Below are positions 22,859-35,509 of a stretch of 64,000 bases of DNA, piece by piece (the first letter of the stretch is position 1; every line of letters starts with the position of its first letter). The notes beneath the pieces were generated by a model. The model was not told the origin of the DNA and searched no databases. It saw nothing but the letters and a program-made list of their open reading frames with translations. Source of the DNA: Russula earlei (taxonomy: Eukaryota; Basidiomycota; Agaricomycetes; Russulales; Russulaceae); NCBI GenBank assembly GCA_025769875.1, contig JAGFNK010000055.1, positions 62,001-126,000 of the forward strand, written 5' to 3'. The position numbers and the translations under genes were made by a program.

Positions 22859-23455
22859 GCTTATGGTGTATTTTAATCAACGATTGTCTGCAAGGCAACG
22901 TGTCAGAGAGAGAGGGGGGGGGGGGGGTGAAGAGGGGCGAACGAACGAAATCAACTCGGTGATGTACTCAAAGGACAGGCGCGCGGGGGGAGCGACGCCG
23001 ATCAGCACCAAGTAGATGGAACGAGGTCGGAGGAGGAACGATTTGCACGGAGAGGAAAGGCGAAGAGAACGGAGGGAAAGCGGTGGGAGAAAGGGAGAGG
23101 GTTAAGAGGAGAGAAGAAAAAGACAATACGGGGCTCCTCCGTGCATATCTTATTGTCTCGCTCTCTAGATGATCGATCTTTATTTCAAATCCCCCCGCCA
23201 CGCCACTCCCGGCCCGCCCCCTCGTGTATGACCAGGTGCGGATTTCCCACGGTAAAAGCTGGGAGTGTGCTCTGCAAGGGTCACTTACCCATTACAATAA
23301 TAAGGTTTTTATAATATTGCTATGAGTCATGCTATGTAAGTTATATATGAGTTACATTATGATGAACTTCCCGATTTTCCGACGATACCTAAACAGGACC
23401 GACAAGGGAAACCACGACAGGCAATAACTTGGGATTGTTTCGTGAATCTACGACT
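22859..23455. other. Intergenic region between two minus-strand genes
   Basis: This is the probable promoter and 5' leader of the PX-PB1 gene, followed by the 3' flank of the next gene. It contains a G13 run at about 22914-22926, and an AT-rich stretch at 23290-23360 next to that 3' end. No gene is supported. Confidence 0.45.
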
Positions 23456-25120
23456 CTACGACGTACGGGTGACTTTGACCCCGTCCGAGTCCACAGAACC
23501 CATTATCCGATTTATGATTTCCTCCTCTAATCGCTTTGCACCCGTCCGCCGTCCCTTCAACCTCTCAATTCCACTCCTAAGGCTCTTCATATGCACATCT
23601 AATGGTATGGCATCACCGACGAGCTGGGGCGCAGTGACGCGCTCGCGAAGGTCTTCCATATCACCCTCCATCGTCTCTAGAGTGTGTAACGCCGCCTTTA
23701 CATGAGCGCGCGCACGCTTACGGTACTCGTCTATGCCTCTGAGCAACGCGAGTCGGTTGTCCATTCCTTTGAGCTCGTGGTGATTGAACCCTAATTTTGT
23801 CCATAGCTGCGCAAGGAGTTCTTCTTTGGCCGTGGCGATTGAAGAGTCTTCACGAGAAACGACATCGTAGATAGAATTTAGGTGCTCTTCGAGTTTGTCT
23901 AGATCTGAATTGGAAACCTGGGCCTCCAAGATGAGACGTTGCATATTGGCTGAAAGCGTATCCATCGCTTCAGTAAAAGCTTGGGTAACGGCTCGTTTGT
24001 CGACTTTGGAGCGGCGACCCCATATCCGCCTGAGCGAGAGCCCCGAGGACTTGGAGTTGGCGGCTTCAATGCATTGAAGGGCATAGTCGTTGACAGCAAT
24101 AATGCTTCAACTACCGATCAGCGGTCATGGCTAACACAGAAGGTTCGATGGGCATACTTGTCTATGGCACCCCCCACTTTGGAGCTGAAGCGCGTCAGTC
24201 CACGGCCAACTTTGCGCGCATCCTTGACAAACTCGCTCAGCGAGTCTGCGAGGATTTCGCGGCTATTCAGCTTGCTAACTCGCACGACCGTCACGAGATC
24301 ACTTGTTGCCATTTCTGCCTTCTTTATTTCGATAGCAAGACCTGGACCCACAACCGCCTCGTCGAGCAAGGACTCGAAAGACTTGCGTTCCACGTTCAAG
24401 AGGCTGGGAAAATCAGCCCACTGAGGGGTACGACCGGGAGTCGGAGGGCTAGGAGGTCCAGATGAAGCGGGACAGAGGAGTGAAACGACTGGAATGGAGC
24501 ACATCGGCCTCAAGGCGGATCCGATGGCCCCTGACATAATAGCAAGGCCATATGCGCAGACGAGAGCAGCGAGGGTGATCGAAATAGGGAACTTCGTCAT
24601 CCGTACGACCGTGCCGGACACCTCTGCGATGTAATACATAACATGTATGAGCGATGTACGCAGCATATTGACCACTTTTGGGCTAGTAGTGCCGACTGGT
24701 TCTCTGGGAGACAATCCAACGGGACTGCGTTGCGGGAGTGAAATACCAATTGCCTGTTGAGGCAGATCGATAGCAGGAATACGATTTGAGATACGGTTAC
24801 TCATTGGGTCCTGAAGAAGGGGATTTGTTGTGGAGCCACGCACTGCTCCTGGAGCATTCGGTAGCTCTTGGGGAGGAAGATCAACGACGAAATCGCGCTC
24901 GCGACGTGCCCGGATGGTGTTACGAAAGCCGTTATGAGTGTACTTTGACGGAGAGCTCGTTGCTATCAGAGCGCGCTGCTTCGTAGTCCTCCGTATACGT
25001 AACGGAACTGGGGCTACCTCTGAACGAGCTGGAGGGAGAGGTGGACAATGACCTGGAAGGGCGTGACCATTCGTCATCCGGCAGGTCCTCCCACTGTTGA
25101 CCATCATCGGGCGCTTCCTT
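23456..25120 (-). CDS. Conserved fungal membrane-anchored coiled-coil protein, function unknown
   Basis: I recognise no named family. From the 5' side the protein has an acidic, Ser-rich head (QQWEDLPDDEWSRPSRS, VTYTEDYEAARSDSNEL), then a probable intron. RERDFVVDLPPQELPNAPG and a basic Ser/Pro stretch come next. A hydrophobic segment follows (FPISITLAALVCAYGLAIMS) that is probably one membrane helix. After it come FPSLLNVERKSFESLLDEAV, IEIKKAEMATSDLVTVVRVS, FVKDARKVGRGLTRFSSKVG and, past an intron, VTQAFTEAMDTLSANMQRLI and SDLDKLEEHLNSIYDVVSRE. The rest is coiled coil to the stop at 23456. The 5' end is uncertain: no ATG is in frame with the acidic head, so a short first exon is probably further upstream. 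A decayed partial copy lies at 52050-52412. Confidence 0.65.
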
Positions 25121-25314
25121 GTGGTGTATATGAGATGCGAGTCATGTCGAGTGGTGATAGTTGGGAATAAGAAGGTAAGAGATGGGAAGCGCATGGTTGA
25201 CAAGCAGCTTCAACGTGGCACTGCTGTATTCGGCTTACATCCCTCCTGGCACGTGATCCATCCGAATCAAGGCTTCGCACTGGCAACTCGCACTTTATTA
25301 ATTCTTTTCATTAC

Positions 25315-28300
25315 ATGGAACCATTTCTCGTGGAATTCTCCCTCGAAAACAAGTCCATTGATGAGGTGTGTCTCTGACCATTTTCTTGCAATGGCCATGT
25401 CTTTCATGTTCTCCGCAGTCCCAACTATCTGGCGAGGGCGGGGCGGTGTATCTTTTCGCGTGGTTGGCATCCGTGGAGAGATTCTTGAAATCTTCTTCAC
25501 CCGTGGGTCAATACCTTACTCATACTGTTACTTTCCTGATTATTGTCTCACAGAGTGACATCAAGGCTGCCCAGAAAGACATCGAAGCAAATCTAGTCCG
25601 CGTTGTTTCTTCTCGCGAGTCCTTCCCCGTCCCTGGGCGTGCCCTGCGCAATCTGGTCGCGAGTTGTTTCTTAATATTGTACACGCGCGGGGGATTCGAA
25701 GAATATGTTTGATACTCTTATTGCCTTTCTGAAGGTGGCAAGCGATTTCAAAGCCCCAGCGGACAGAGACCAACATAAGATGTAAGATTCAGGCCCCAAT
25801 TCCCTAACAGCTTCCATTAATCCTTGTGTGCCAGAGCGTCATTATACTGCATTCGGTCAGCTAATGGGTACATTTGGAACACAAGTATGCATTTCTCACC
25901 GACTAAATCGACTCCATTAATTGCGATTCGAAAAGGTCATGTCTTTTATGACGGAGATCGCCACGGTCTCGATCAAGACTTATAAATCATCAAGTGCAAG
26001 TCTCATTTCAAGCCCACCATCATTAACTCTGACTCGCCTCTAGCCCATCCCACTTCGCTATCATGCCATCATTGCTCTACGAAAATCTCTTTCGAAAGCA
26101 CGACGTGCCGCGACGGAGACAGTAACAAAGGACATCATTAAGCAAATGAAATCTGCCCTCAACGACAAGTCCTTTCCAGTCAGGCGTGCTGCTTGCGAGG
26201 TAATTTTGTCATCGATCTTACACATCGCCATTCCTCACTGTTTAGGTTCTCATGGTTATGTATCCCCTGCCTGGTGGGGATTGGACCGCCTCAGAAATAG
26301 AGTCTGTAGTCTCGCTGTGTGTGAAGTCTCTCGACACTGCCGATCAAATCACCCGTCACTCCCTCGCACAACTTGTTGGCCTTGTTCTCTCCTCATCCCA
26401 AGCCCCAGCCATCATTACTGCTCAGGATCCCTCAAAGAAACATAAAGGAGAACATGAGGAAGATGATGACCCTGCGCCTATTGCACCGCCGGCTGGAGAA
26501 ACTAAGACTATCTTGACGCTTAGTGAAATGTTGCATCAACTCTCCGTGCATTTTAACAAGCCGCAGACAACTCACAGGACACGTGTTGGGATTTTTGACC
26601 TCTATGCTGCACTATTCACCACGTTGGGACCAACGTTCGTTGAGACAAACTATGGGACTATCGTACAGCATCTCATGTCAGAAGTGGTTGATGCTCCCCG
26701 CAACGTCGCAACGCGCTACGAAGTGCTCTTTGTCCGCCGTCTCGTCGGCATCCTCCTCCGAGACCTGATCGGTGTGCGCATGCTGAGCGAGCAATCCCAG
26801 ATAGCTGCCATTCAAGAATTGTCGAAGGTTTATCTAAAGAGGTGGCCCGCCTTGATGCCTGGGTCACAAGCGCCAGGCACTCATGTTCTTACCACCGTAC
26901 TACGGGAGGTTTCCGGTCTCCTGCAACAGCTCGGGAACGCGCCTCCTCCAGTTCAGGTACGAGAGACGGTACTGTGACTTGAGCACGCTCTTACCTTGTG
27001 TCGTAACAGGAGGCTCTCACGGAACCACTGATTACACTCCTTGCCCATCCAAGCCATACCGTTCGCATCCACACTGCGTGGTCCTTACGCATCTTCTGTT
27101 TCTCTGCGCCGCTGCGCCTTAGCAAGATTGTGATCAACGCCGTTGAGCTCCTTCAGCGCGATATCAACATCCTCACTAGCCAGTCTCAGACCCAAACAGC
27201 GCCGTCAGATTTAACATCCCGCGCTTTGGGCCATGCCTACGGCCTTGCCGCACTTGTGACGGTTATTCCCGAGAAACCACTCTATGTGTCATACGACATC
27301 AGTGCCAAAGTTCTCGACATGGCAATCACGCTGCTGAAGCGCACAGGCGAACACACGGTTGAACTGGCAGGTGTAGAAGTAGAGACCGCTTGGACGTGCA
27401 TTGCTGCGCTCATGACCCTTGGCCCGAACTTCGTGCGGGCCCACTTGCCGCAGCTCCTTGTCCTTTGGCGGAACGCGCTACCCAAACCACCCTCGAAGGA
27501 CACTGTTGCACGCACAGCAGCAGAATGGGGATTCTTACTGCACGTACGCGAATCTGCGCTTGGTGCAATACTCGCGTTCCTGCGAAACAATTCCCCCATC
27601 CTTGTGACACTGGATGTCGCCCGCCGCCTCACCACTTTACTCAGCAATGCCTTCCTTTTCGCTAACGCGTATGCCGCACAGGCACCGCATGTTGAGGACC
27701 CACTCGCAGGACCAGAAAATCCACGTCTCCCAAGTATGGCGTCGGAGGGACCAACTCTTCGCACACGAGAGGCACTCCTCCGGCGAAGAGTGTTCCAGTG
27801 TTTCACCGTCTTGGGAACTACCAGCGTTCCTGAAGCGACTCAAACGACGTTGTTGCAGTCTGTGATTTCGCTGGTGGCAAGTGTGGAAGGGTTCGCGGGC
27901 AGCACAGTACAGGCGGCGATAGCGTCATCCTCCGGATCATTCTCGTCTTTGTGGGCGACGCTAGATGGTTACGCGTATGGTGTCACGGGAGTTGAAGTAT
28001 TCGAGAACGCCTCACCCGCCTCCGACAACATGGGAGCCCCGTCGTTTGGCAAGTATAGATTGAATAGGGATTCGGTTGAGGCGTCACTCGATGACATGGT
28101 AAGAAGGTTACTTTTGCGCAATGACTAGTGAAGTTAGTCTGATGAAGGGTATGCAAGCTGCGTATGCCAATCCTCCGATCCGCTGAACACGACCCGCTGT
28201 CGATTTGCCAATCGCTCGATCTCACTTCGGAGTCGTTCTGGCCAGAATTTGTTCCACCACTGACCCAGGTAGTTGATGCAGCATTGGTCTTGTTCGCGTG

Positions 28301-31300
28301 CCTGCTGCCTCTGCAGGACTCGTCCTCTGCAGCCCGCCTTCTTGCCTTCATGATCGATTCCGTGAAAGCCCCGAAGTATGACAAGAATGTAGGAAGAAAG
28401 GCAGCCGTACAAGTCAACGCCACTATCGCTATCCTGTTAGCGATCCGGCAAGCCATGGCATCGCTGTCGAAACACGAGCGTGAAGTGTTCGGGAGTACAG
28501 CCGTTACCACGCCGCTGTCGTCATTTCTGAAGGTAGGTTTATGCATCACATGACAGTCCAGTTCTGAGACACCTATGGCAGGATGGGTTGATTGATGGTG
28601 ACCCGATCTTGCGTTCTGCTTGTAGTGAGGCGCTGGGACGCCTTGCGAGTCTCGCCGATAGCCAGTTTTTGTCCACCCTTATGAAGACCTTGGTCGATCT
28701 CGTTGTTAACAATCGGGATCCGCAGGCGCGAGCGGGTTGCGCGCTGGCATTAGGAGCGATTTACGATCACGTTGGGAGTCTTGCTGCGGGACCTTTATTG
28801 AAGACGACAGTCAACATCCTCATGTCATTGAGCAAAGATGCACATCCTGTCGTACACTACTGGGCTCTGCATTCGCTCTCTCGGGTCGTCAATGCCGCCA
28901 GCCTTACTTATGCACCGTATGTTTCCAGCACGTTAGGGGTGCTGTTCAAGGTCTACGTTTCACCATCCCATGAGTTGGAAGGGGGAACTCTGGCGAATTC
29001 AAATATCAGTGGCGATTTACCTGCATACCAAGCGGTGTGCCAGATTATCGATGCCGTCATTACGATCTTGGGGCCCGATATTCAAGAGTCAACACGGACC
29101 CGTACGCTGATCCTCGATATTGTGCGACGCCTTGCGAGCGAAGAAGACGAAGGCATCCGGGTGGAGGCTATTCGTTGCATCCAGCATTTCCTCATGTTTG
29201 CGCCAGAGCATATTGATGTTCCCGAATTAGTTACGCAGTTTCGAACCCACCTAAACTCTTCCCGGCGTCCATTGAAGCTCGCTTCCATTCATGCACTATA
29301 TCAACTCGTCCAGAAGGATGCTTTACTAATATCCAGGGTGGGAGGAGATCAGCTAGTAGAAGAGCTTTTCGCGATGCTAGACGGGGATCCATCTATTGAA
29401 GGTGTACGCAATGTCATATCAAGTTGGATGAAGCAGACCGTGGCGTACAACCCCTCAGCATGGATAGACCTGTGCCAGAAGATAATGTCAACAACGACGG
29501 CATCACAGAACGCGACTGAGTCCGCGACAAAGTCTCGCGGGACCGGATTCGATGACGAGGGTGAATCACTCAGCGTTGGTATGTCTACCGATTCTACTCT
29601 GGGGGCCCAAAATCGCCCCACGTCTCGTTGGCGAACCCAGCTTTTCGCATTGCAATGCCTACACGACATTTGCATCACCATTGCTAGGTCTGGGCGAAGA
29701 GAACAGCTCGATGTTGCTTACGCTAGGAGCTTGGGATTGCCCATTTCCGGGCTGCTGGTCTCACGAGTCCCCGACCTCATCAAGATGGCATTTACGGCAT
29801 CGACTGCTTACGTCACGGAGATTCGTCTAGAAGGACTGATAGTGCTCCAGGACGTGATTGAGGTTAGCCAATCTTAGACAGCTGCCGATACGCGGCTGAC
29901 TTTTTGACGTGAGCAGACCTTTGCCTTGACCCCGGACCCGGATTACGAGAACGCACTGCTTCTCGAGCAACATCAGGCCCCGATTACGGCGGCCCTGACT
30001 CCTGCTTTCACGTCAGATACCACACCGGAGATCTTAGCCTCTGCTGTAGGTGCCTGCGCTGCATTCGTCGGATGTGGCGTTGTGAAGGATGTCAATCGGA
30101 TGGGTCGGATTCATAAGCTACTAACCTCAGCTTTGGCGCAGTGTAAGGGTACGCAAGATCCTCTCCACTCACCTGGCCCCTCTGACGTCCCATAGGAACC
30201 GCCTTACTTTCTCTGGGTGACGCTGCGGAGGGCAGTCCTAATGCGTCCGCTATGCTTAGGATAGCAATACTATCGGCATGGGCCCAACTTACTTCCGCAA
30301 GCTCTCAGCAGATGTATCTTCAGGAGGTCGTTACGCCGCATAAGCCGACACTGACATCGCTCTGGATATCTGCGTTGAGAGATTATGCTAGCGTCCGGGC
30401 TGACTCGGAAGCCATTTTAGATACGTCCTCGGCCCCCCTGGACGCGGCATATGCTAGCCTCGGAAAGGACATGCTGCTCCCCGTAAGGCGCTTTTCACTG
30501 TACGTACGTACAAAACATCGCTCAATCCATTTGGCAGTATTATGCCGAATCATGGCCCGTAATGTTAAACGCCGTGGCAACTACAATGGAGATGCAAGAT
30601 CCATTGATTTTGGGGGCGATGGAAGGAATGGGCGACGGGGCTGCAGCGTCTTCAAAGGATCCTAGCGCAAGATCCGAGCCAACCGCGATGTTCTTCGTTA
30701 TCTTTGGTCTAGTCTACGAGGCACTCTCAGCATCAACACCCTACTCTGAATCTTCCCCGGCGGCGAGCGGTAACACATCTCTTATCGCCTTACGGGCGAT
30801 GAAGTGTCTTGTTCGACGAGAATATTCTGGAAGAGCGCTTCTTGAGCCAACAATATTCGATGAACTCCTCAACTTTTGGTATCGCATAGCTATGATCGAA
30901 CCTCCCGCTCTCCAAATTCAGCTCATGGAAGTGATTCGCGTCTTTGCGATCGAGCATGGCCAAGAGAGTAATGCGTTCGTGGTTCCTTCTTGGCGATGGC
31001 GGACCCCATGTTTACACCTGAGGATAGCTCGAATGGCCCTACATCGCCGGCAATGGCTTGCCTGCGGGTCTGCACATATATACTTAAGAATGCCATTCCT
31101 AGTGCCGACAGACTGGCGAGTCGTACGATTTCTTCCTCAAATCTCTCTGGTGAAGGTTTCTGACATCGGAGTAAAGATAAACAGTATAATCCTGCTGATC
31201 GGGTCACACTTATCATCACGTCCTTCAACACGTTGTTGTCCATCGGCTTGTCCTTTGATGCCAAGACCCAGGAAGAGGTCCGTGCCGTGGCAATATCTCT

Positions 31301-32330
31301 GTACTGTGGTATGTGTGCCGATTGATCGCACGTTAGTATGCTGAACATAGGACAGACCTTCTGAGAGACGAGACCTCCGAGGTTGATTTTGTTGGGCCGA
31401 CACTCTCAGTGTTGAAGTCTCTGCTCACCCCTGGACCAGACAAAGTGACAGAGTTCTTCCAACGGGTAGTCCACGGCTTGTTGTCGTCATGTTTGCTGAA
31501 CATTGACGAAATGAGGTCAGTCCACGTAATACCCCAGTATTTTCAGCCGATCCTCACCCGCGATCAGAGGGCGGGAAGGCTCAATCTCGACCAACAAAGT
31601 CAAGAACAACTTCTTGGCAGCGGTCCTTATCCTCACCGTCATCCCTCCTTCCGTCAAGGTAGGGCAAGGGGTGATAAGTCGTTGTTGCTTCCTTATTGCA
31701 GAGAAGTTATCGGACGCCCATGAGGTAAGTTACATTTGTGCCGTCGGTTAACTGACATGCCCAATCGACCAGATGGCGTCGACGGCAGCTCATTGCGCGA
31801 AGACATTGATCACCGCGTCCGCCTCAGGCAGTGTCATGCTCCGCCAATGTATCAGAATGTTACTGCCCGGCATGGTCGAGTACGTCGCCAAGGTCGCTGG
31901 GATGACCGCGGACGAGGGAGCGGTCCAGAGCCATTTGCCTGCCTTGGGCGAAATCATCAAGGCATTCGGTACCCTATTCGTGAATATTCCCGAGGATCTG
32001 CGTGAGTGATTTTGCATCTCGTATCTTGCTGACAATATTTGATGCGAAACCGTGGGAACAGGCGTCCGCGTGTTGGGGGTATTGCTGCCCACGTTGACGC
32101 TGCTACTTGACCCGGACCAGAACACGCCGTCGACTCTTCATACTCAAGCCCTCAACCAACTTTTGATATTCGCCTCGTCGTCGCCCGTCGCTTTCAAAGA
32201 GGCCACCGGCAAACTCGATCATGACATAAAAGAGCGTTTGGAAAGCGCTGTCCGGAACGCCCTCAGTAACAAATCTGCAGGCACGACAACACAACAGACC
32301 AAACCTCAAATATCACTTCGATCATTTTGA
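25315..32330 (+). CDS. LAA1: Laa1/HEATR5 HEAT-repeat protein (AP-1 accessory factor)
   Basis: Laa1/HEATR5 are about 2000-residue HEAT-repeat proteins that bind the AP-1 clathrin adaptor at the trans-Golgi and endosomes. The start is MEPFLVEFSLENKSIDE at 25315, spliced to SQLSGEGGAVYLFAWLASVE. Diagnostic stretches follow in order: PIPLRYHAIIALRKSLSKAR, DIIKQMKSALNDKSFPVRRA, VGIFDLYAALFTTLGPTFVE, TAWSLRIFCFSAPLRLSKI, GHAYGLAALVTVIPEKPLYV, ARAGCALALGAIYDHVGSLA, HYWALHSLSRVVNAASLTYA, SSRRPLKLASIHALYQLVQK, WRTQLFALQCLHDICITIAR and the C terminus TQALNQLLIFASSSPVAFKE. Introns are frequent in the first and last thirds. The frame breaks at a G5 run (25689-25693) and again near 30960-31000; these look like single-base indels (see findings). 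Divergent from the gene at 23456. Confidence 0.9.
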
Positions 32331-35300
32331 ACTGTATATCTAGGCGGAAATTCAGATGTCTTGATGGTCAATTCTATCCCCTCATCGACTACGTCGTGTG
32401 GGCCACGGGACCGGCGCCTCTCAAAGATCCCCAAGTTAGACATGACATGTAATCACCCTCACCCGAACGTCAACACATGAGTGGGTGCTTAAACGAGGAC
32501 GCGAAATCAACATTCTACGGGACCGCCTCTCCGTAAGACTGGTTCTTCGCAATCACTCTGTCCGGCGGCCATTTCGAAGAGACCATCTCTCCGTCCAACA
32601 AACACCTCAGCTTTCAGCTTGTTCCGCTGTCCGATCGTGAGCTTTGATGCATGGGTCCAGGTGTTGCCAAGCTCTCTTCCGGGGGGCGCCGAGGGTTACG
32701 AGCCGTCCTTTTGAGAATGTGCATCTCTAGGCCGGATGACGCCACATATTGATGGCTCTCCGTCACTCGTCCTTGGTCGTCTCTCTGAGTTGAGGGGCAT
32801 GCCTCTGTGATGGGATAAACGAGCATCGCGGAGTGTCGGAGACGAACATGCCAAAGTCCCACGATGTGGAACGGATGGCCTGGACAGAGGGAGACAGGAT
32901 AACCCCATTTGGGGGAAGAATAAATCAACGTCATGTCTCGACTGCGTCACCTCCTCCGATATCATTTCTTACCCCAGGGTGGGTGCGCAAGCTGAGTAAA
33001 TTCAAAGTGACAGGAATTGATTTCCGCACCTACATATTCGCCGACGAAACGCGAGCGGGAGGGGTCCAGGTGACTATCGATGCCGACAACGGAGCCGACG
33101 CTTCGGTCTTTCAGAGCGCTTGTTGTTGTGACCGCGGAGAGCCCAGTAGGCTAAGAAAGAAGACCCAGTTTAATTACGGGGGCGTCGTTCGTCGCTCGAA
33201 CCTGCGCGGCTCTCTTCCCCCCTGATATCATGATATTTGGGTTTGATTTGGGGTTGTGGGCCCCCTGAGTGCTGATGTCTCGGTCCAATGTCGTAAGGGG
33301 TATCTCTGCTCTCTGCCTTGCCGACTCCATGACCACAACGGAAACAAAATGAGGGAGATGATGAGAACGATCAGAAGCAGAAATGAAAAAAACGGCACGC
33401 GGTTTTTTGTCCACGGCTCACTACCCGGTTGTGGGTGGGTTGGGGTTGGCGCGACGCGATGAATATCGATTCTCGCCTTACCGAACCCGAATGTGGATGT
33501 CCCGCTTCTTTTGCACCCGCGCCTCTTGGAAAAGGAAAAAGAAAAAGCAAAAAAGCGGTGCGAGGGGGGGGACGCTTTGCTGTCCGCTCGCCTCCGTCAC
33601 GCGCCGCCCAAGGGAAGCCCAAATCAAGGCTGGCGCAAACAAACGTCGAAAACTCAAAAAAAAAAAAGTTGACCGCTCCCCTCCCCCCCAATGGGAATTT
33701 AGCCGACATCACGAGATTTGGCCCGTTGGTCATCATCATCAATCGCATCACGTCTCCACCGAGTACCGAGTGCTGGTGCTGGGTACACACGACACGCCTG
33801 CAGACCGCCGCACCGCAACCGTTTAACCGGGTAACTTGCAAACTGCACTGTATTTCGTCGCCTCGCCTCTTCTCCGCAATGACCCCCCGTCATCATCGGT
33901 GCGGATCTATCGCGCATGGGTTTCCCCCACTCTGTTCCATCGATCGTCCTTCTTTGTCGTTGGTGAGCTGCGAACGCCGTTCGTTGTTGCCGAGACCTCG
34001 AGCAGCGCCAATGCATCTGAGACAGGACAAAGGGAACGGTTCTCACGCACAGCCCACCACCTTAGATAGAACAAGGTCACAGGTCACGCTTGCCTCGCTC
34101 GGGGTCGCGCATTTTCAAAAACGACAACAGGAAATACCGTTTTAGTTTTATAGGACACGCTGTAACAGCAGAAACGTGGAAGAGGTGGGGAGGGGGGGGG
34201 GGGGGGGGCGGGGGTTCGGGGTCGGAAGCGAGAAAGGGCCTATGGAAATAAAAAACAAAGAGGGTATCTTGAGCTTGTCGCGAAGCCCTTTTGGGCAGCA
34301 TCGAGGTAAGTGAATTCTGTGTCATCGGTTGATAGCGCCGGCGCGATGTATCCAGGCGGGGAGGAGCGTGTCCCGCAGACAGTCGAGTAATTGTCGCACT
34401 CTTTAGCCACAGTGGCTTGCGTACGACGCGGGTAGCCGACGATCGGAATGACTCCGAATCGATCGAAAGCTGGGCGGCCATGGAACAGACTGTCGCGGTA
34501 GGTTTCTTTCTTTTTTTTGACACACCGCCGACACGGTGAATGCGAATGTGTCGATTTGCGGCAGGCTTGGGATGAACGGCGCGAAAGTGCGTGTGCGAGA
34601 GAGAGACAGGGAGCTCTCGGTACAATGGGGGGGGGGGGGAGAGGAAAAGCAGGCGTTGTGACCGCGGACGGGCGCCTTTGGGCCTTCTGATCCAAGCTAG
34701 GTTCTGTCTACCCATGGTGACAGTGTATTTGGCAAGGGGATGGACGATAATGATAAATGGACCCAGGCACGGAAGCAGGGTCGTCGCGCGGATTTGAGTG
34801 TGACGGGGCGGGGAACTCGGCGCAGAAACGAGAAAGTGGTGGGCGGGGGTGAGGTCGAGTGGTGAACACGGTGTTGGACGACCGACCATATCGAGAAGAG
34901 TGAATGCGCCAGGCTGCCGGGTGGGCCGGCAGGTGGCCGGGCGAGAAAGGATCTGGGAATATCGGGCAACAGATTAGCTGATCACCGATTCGGTAGATTT
35001 CGTTGGGCCGAGAGGACGCCGATCTGGAAAAGCATCGGAACAAGACACAAATCGGCCGAAAGAAATGAAAAACACGGGCAGGTGAGGATGGTCAAAGGTT
35101 GTAAAAGAGGTGATTATTGAAAGACGATCAGAGAGATCTTTCAAACTCCGTTCCTGCGGCGCCAAGATCTTGACGGGCGACAACCGCTTTCAAAATGCGC
35201 CGCTCTCGGGGGGGGTCCCGTCCTCAACCACTGCTGTGCCTTTCTTTCCCTTTCTTCCTCCTCCTCTCCTCCTCTCTCCTCTCCCACCCTCCTCCTCACT

Positions 35301-35509
35301 TTCCCCTTCAACCTTTCGTATCACCCTCCTCTCCTTATCGTGCGTGTCCTCCCCCCTTCTTTTCGAATTTTTTTTTTCAAATCCACGCCAAATAATCCAT
35401 CACTGACGCAGCCACAATGATGTCCGTTAGGTAGTTTTAGTCAGGTGGATCCCAACGATATCAACAACTTGTTTCCCGCCTCCCCCCTCCGCACCTCCCT
35501 TACCCTCCC
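32331..35509. other. Long gene-poor stretch
   Basis: About 3.2 kb with no exon chain I can support. Open frames are present on both strands but consist of low-complexity Pro/Ser or Arg-rich sequence created by homopolymers. Runs include A10 near 33657 and G17 at 34192-34208. The last 300 bases (35210-35400) are strongly pyrimidine-rich, as expected for a leader or promoter of the GATA gene that follows. A leftover gene or non-coding RNA cannot be excluded. Confidence 0.45.
35417..35434 (+). promoter_or_regulatory. Possible short upstream ORF in the GATA-factor leader
   Basis: ATGATGTCCGTTAGGTAG encodes a five-residue peptide (MMSVR) about 75 bases before the presumed start of the GATA factor. 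If the leader includes this stretch, it could reduce initiation at the main start. The transcription start is unknown, so this is tentative. Confidence 0.3.

Noticed and set aside
33429..34145. 238-residue plus-strand open frame near 33.4-34.1 kb
   Set aside because: No domain, no splice context, and composition dominated by A-runs and Arg/Ser/Pro.
34077..34889. 270-residue minus-strand open frame
   Set aside because: It runs through a G17 homopolymer (poly-Pro) and has mixed low-complexity sequence with no domain, so it is a chance frame in intergenic DNA.
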